Shown here: positions 54,205-56,891 of the stretch, piece by piece | How the letters are laid out: the number at the start of each line of letters is the position of its first letter | How positions within the stretch are numbered: the stretch's first letter is position 1 | Assembly: GCF_003612125.1 (NCBI RefSeq) | Contig: NZ_RAWI01000016.1 | Location: 1-56,891, forward strand | Direction: 5' to 3' | From: Corallococcus praedator | GTDB lineage: Bacteria > Myxococcota > Myxococcia > Myxococcales > Myxococcaceae | DNA: 56,891 bases | Notes under the pieces: model-generated | The model's database searches: none | Told to the model about the DNA's origin: nothing | Seen by the model: only the letters and a program-made list of their open reading frames with translations | Position numbers and translations under genes: made by a program

Positions 54205-56685
54205 CTACGGCGCCGCCTGCGTCTTCTTCTTCAGCTCTTCGAGCGCCCTGCTGAACGCCTGCGGATTGCACGCACGCGTCCCGGCGGCGGGCTTCTCACG
54301 GGCCGCTTCCGCCACGCGCGCCAGCGTGGGCAGCGCGGAGGGGTCGCCCAGGGTCGCGAGTTTGGACGCCGCCTTCGTGCGCACGCCGCAATCCGTGGAG
54401 TCGAGCGACGACGTGTAGAGCCCCACCAGGTCCAGGCCCTCCGTGTCCTGCACCGACTCCAGGTAGCGCAACCCGCCCCATTGCTTCATCGACGGCTTGC
54501 CGCGCGCCAGGGCCTCGAAGTGCGAACGCACCGTGGCCTTCGGCAGGGTCTCCAACACCCTGCGCACGGAGCGGTCCTGCTCGCCGTTTCCGAAGTCCTC
54601 CGCCAGCCCGTCCAGGAGCCCCATCTCCAGGCCCGCCCGGCCTTGCTTGTCCAGGCTCAGCAACAGGACGTGCTCCTTGTCGTGCGTCCCCTGTGCATGA
54701 TTCGCGGCAGCGCGCAGCCGCGTCGTCGCCGCGCCCTTCGGCACATCCGGGCCCTCCAGGACCTGGAGCGCCTCCGCCGGCTGGCCGTCCTTCAGCAACC
54801 CATGCGCCCGCACCAGCGGATCACTCGCGTGCACCGACCACGCGACGCCCACTCCCATCAGCACCAACGCCGCCACCCCTGCGCCCAGCACGCGCGGGCG
54901 CTGGCGCAGCATCGCCACACCCTCGCGCACCTTCGTGCCCAGGCCGCTCAGCGCTTCCATCGGTGAGCGCTTCGGACCGGCGTCCTTGATGCCCAGCGCC
55001 GCGCCGAACGGTGAACCCTCCGCCGCGCGGGTGAGGCGGTAGAGCTGGATCTTCTCCTGTCGGCCGGGAAGGGGAATGGTGCCGCACGGTTCGGCGGCCG
55101 CTTCGGCGCGGTTGCGCACCATGTTCACGGCTTCGGTGAAGGTCACTTCTCCGGCGGCGGCCACGTGCTCCACCGCCTTCACGACCTCCATCGGCTCGCC
55201 GAGCACCGCGTCGTTCGTCACCAGCACTTCGCCCGCATGCAGGCACACGCGCACGTGGAGCTGCTCATCGGGCGGCACCGTCTGGTTGTGACGCCAGAGC
55301 GCCTGCTGCATCGCCATGCCGCAACGGATGGACGACGAGGGCGCCCGGAACACCGCGAGCAATGCATCGCCGCGCTTCTGCACCAGCTTCCCGTCGTGCT
55401 CGCGCACGATGGGCAACAGCAGCCGGTCATGCGTGTCCAGCATCCGCGCGTTCTCCTCGTGCGTCTGCCGGCTCATGCGCTCGGTGAAGCCCTGGATGTC
55501 GGTGAGCAGCACCGTCACGTTCTGCGGCTTCACCACCGCCGCGCCGCCCGTCGTCGCTCCCAGCCCACCCGTGAGCCGGGGAGCCGTCCCGAACGCCGCC
55601 GTGCCCGTGCGAGGCACCGCCGGGGGCGCCGTCACCGCCGGAGAAGCCACCACCGGCTCCGTCGCCCCGAAGGCCGACGTGCCTGACCCGGGCCCGGCCG
55701 GCTCCGCGCTCACGCCGAAGGCCGACGTGCCGGAGGGCTCGTTGCGCACCTCGGAGCCTGCGAAGGCCGCCGTGCCGTTGGAGGGCGTCATGCCCGCGTG
55801 GACGATGGGCGTGCCCTGGCTCGGCGTGAACGCCACCAGCGCGGCATGGGCCACCCCCAGCGCATCCGCCAGCTCGTGCGCCGACTGGAGCCTCTTCGCC
55901 GGGTCCTTGTCCAGCAGCCGCATCACCAGCGCCAGCAACCCCACGTAGCGCGACAACTGCGGCGCCGCACGGTCCAGGGGCAGTGGCGCGCCCGAGGCGT
56001 GCTGCGCCAGGAAGTGGCGCGGCGACGGCCCGTCGAACGGCAGGCGTCCGGAGAGCACGCGGTAGGCCAGCACGCCGAAGGAGTACAGGTCGCTGCGCGT
56101 GTCCACCTTCGCGCCCACGGCCTGCTCCGGGGACAGGTATTCCGGCGTGCCCAGCACCACGCCCACCTGGCTGAGCGCGCTGTTGGCATCCGGCTCCACC
56201 AGCCGCGCGATGCCGAAGTCCAACAGGCGCGCCTGCTCACCGCGCACGCTGGGCGAGATGAAGACGTTCTCCGGCTTCAGGTCGCGGTGGATGATCCCCT
56301 TGTCGTGGATCGCCGCGAGCCCTTCCGCCAGCTGCTGGAGCAGGGCCAGCGCCCGGGGCGCCAGCAGCGGGCCCTGCTGGAGCGCGTCGTGCAGGCTCTG
56401 GCCCTCCACGAACTCCATCACCAGGCAGGCGGCGTCGCCGGACTGCCCGAAGTCCACGATGCGCACCACCGACGGGTGCTCCACGGCGGAGAGCAGGCGG
56501 GCTTCGCGCTTGAAGCGCTCGGCCATGCCGGGCTGGGCGTGCAGATCGTGGTGCAGGACCTTGATGGCGACCTTGCGGCCCAGGGACACCTGCTCGCCCA
56601 GGTACACCTCACCCATGCCCCCGGAACCCAGGGGTCCGAGGACCCGGAAACGACCATCGAGGACCAGGGCGTCGGGGACCAGCAC
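54205..56685 (-). CDS. Ser/Thr protein kinase fused to a class III cyclase-like domain
   Basis: An 826-residue modular signalling protein. The kinase domain (about 10-275) has LGSGGMGEVYLGEQ, VAIKVL, IIHRDLKPENVF near 132 and LLDFGIAR near 155. A linker (about 290-385) repeats GT(S/A)AFG six times. A class III nucleotide cyclase-like domain follows from about 390: VTVLLTDIQGFTERMS and KRGDALLAVFRA keep both metal-binding Asp residues, but the usual GxxVNxAARL segment reads GEPMEVVKAVEHVA. A membrane segment (about 598-618, LGAGVAALVLMGVGVAW) separates an extracytoplasmic C-terminal region with HEAT-like helices (YTSSLDSTDCGVRTKAASKLATLGDPSALPTL). Both catalytic modules precede the membrane span, so they should be cytoplasmic. 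Cyclase activity is uncertain. Confidence 0.9.
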   Translation of the reverse strand: MLVPDALVLDGRFRVLGPLGSGGMGEVYLGEQVSLGRKVAIKVLHHDLHAQPGMAERFKREARLLSAVEHPSVVRIVDFGQSGDAACLVMEFVEGQSLHDALQQGPLLAPRALALLQQLAEGLAAIHDKGIIHRDLKPENVFISPSVRGEQARLLDFGIARLVEPDANSALSQVGVVLGTPEYLSPEQAVGAKVDTRSDLYSFGVLAYRVLSGRLPFDGPSPRHFLAQHASGAPLPLDRAAPQLSRYVGLLALVMRLLDKDPAKRLQSAHELADALGVAHAALVAFTPSQGTPIVHAGMTPSNGTAAFAGSEVRNEPSGTSAFGVSAEPAGPGSGTSAFGATEPVVASPAVTAPPAVPRTGTAAFGTAPRLTGGLGATTGGAAVVKPQNVTVLLTDIQGFTERMSRQTHEENARMLDTHDRLLLPIVREHDGKLVQKRGDALLAVFRAPSSSIRCGMAMQQALWRHNQTVPPDEQLHVRVCLHAGEVLVTNDAVLGEPMEVVKAVEHVAAAGEVTFTEAVNMVRNRAEAAAEPCGTIPLPGRQEKIQLYRLTRAAEGSPFGAALGIKDAGPKRSPMEALSGLGTKVREGVAMLRQRPRVLGAGVAALVLMGVGVAWSVHASDPLVRAHGLLKDGQPAEALQVLEGPDVPKGAATTRLRAAANHAQGTHDKEHVLLLSLDKQGRAGLEMGLLDGLAEDFGNGEQDRSVRRVLETLPKATVRSHFEALARGKPSMKQWGGLRYLESVQDTEGLDLVGLYTSSLDSTDCGVRTKAASKLATLGDPSALPTLARVAEAAREKPAAGTRACNPQAFSRALEELKKKTQAAP

Positions 56686-56854
56686 GGCGCGGCATCTTGC
56701 ACGGCTTCCCCCTGGCGCGCATGACGTTCCTCGCCAGCAGAATCTCCAGGGGAATCACCTGGGTATCCGTTGCCCCTCCGCCTGCCGAACGAGCGGGGGT
56801 TTGTCCAAAATTTCGAGGGCTTAGGGGTCATGGTAGCCTCTCCCCCCTCCGAAG

Positions 56855-56891
56855 ATGGCCACCGATAGCGAGTCCCCCAAGTCCGCCGCCC
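56855..56891 (+). CDS. Start of a gene running off the window
   Basis: ATG 56855 begins an open frame (MATDSESPKSAA) that continues to the window end. It is divergent from the kinase gene across 169 bp. A weak GAAG precedes it. Too little is present to identify the product. Confidence 0.45.
   Translation, partial: MATDSESPKSAA

Overview
This is about 57 kb of very GC-rich DNA with strong third-position G/C bias, so long open frames run opposite most real genes. Several traits point to a myxobacterium of the Corallococcus/Myxococcus group: many lipoproteins with LxxC lipoboxes, C-terminal MYXO-CTERM sorting tails, ELWxxDGT-repeat proteins, two lipoprotein-toxin/immunity cassettes of the Sit type, a double-CXXC immunity protein, a modular Ser/Thr kinase and orphan chemoreceptors. 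The species call is an inference from these features. I see no rRNA, tRNA, CRISPR array or insertion sequence.

Layout. 1-8.3 kb: DedA membrane protein, Cys-rich surface lipoprotein, a chemoreceptor fused to a solute-binding domain, a transglutaminase-like secreted protein and an AstA-type N-succinyltransferase. 8.3-11.5 kb: a secreted polysaccharide lyase with a MYXO-CTERM tail, then a Sit-like nuclease-toxin gene broken by an in-frame TGA, overlapped by its apparently intact immunity gene. 11.5-16.1 kb: Old Yellow Enzyme reductase divergent from a LysR regulator, a B12-binding-type radical SAM protein and small proteins. 16.2-25.3 kb: glyoxylate-bypass operon aceB-aceA, a PspC-like protein, a Cache chemoreceptor with a partner secreted Cache protein, Uma2 and MOSC proteins, and fumC. 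25.4-30.8 kb: two related ELWxxDGT surface lipoproteins. 30.9-42.4 kb: clpP, a secreted 5'-nucleotidase, two hydrolases, an acyl-CoA oxidase-type enzyme coupled to a SnoaL-like lipoprotein, a phospholipase D/cardiolipin synthase and an endonuclease III-like enzyme. 42.5-51.8 kb: a JAMM-like lipoprotein with a small partner, a GNAT acetyltransferase, a giant 1,947-residue polytopic membrane protein, an NlpC/P60-type lipoprotein and a small charged lipoprotein. 51.8-56.9 kb: a lipidated subclass B1 metallo-beta-lactamase, a complete SitA/SitI-like toxin-immunity pair, a Ser/Thr kinase-cyclase fusion and the start of one more gene.

How it fits together. The metabolic genes (aceBA, fumC, acyl-CoA oxidase) fit growth on fatty acids and acetate through the glyoxylate bypass. 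Much of the rest faces the cell surface: lyase, nucleotidase, cell-wall hydrolase, beta-lactamase, lipoprotein toxins and repeat proteins, as expected of a predatory, kin-discriminating social bacterium. The strongest candidates for unusual biology are the MCP/solute-binding fusion (3012-6158), the lipidated B1 beta-lactamase beside a Sit-like cassette (51835-54174), the interrupted toxin with a live-looking immunity gene (9761-11484), the JAMM-like lipoprotein pair (42601-43867), the kinase-cyclase fusion (54205-56685) and the giant membrane protein (44535-50378).
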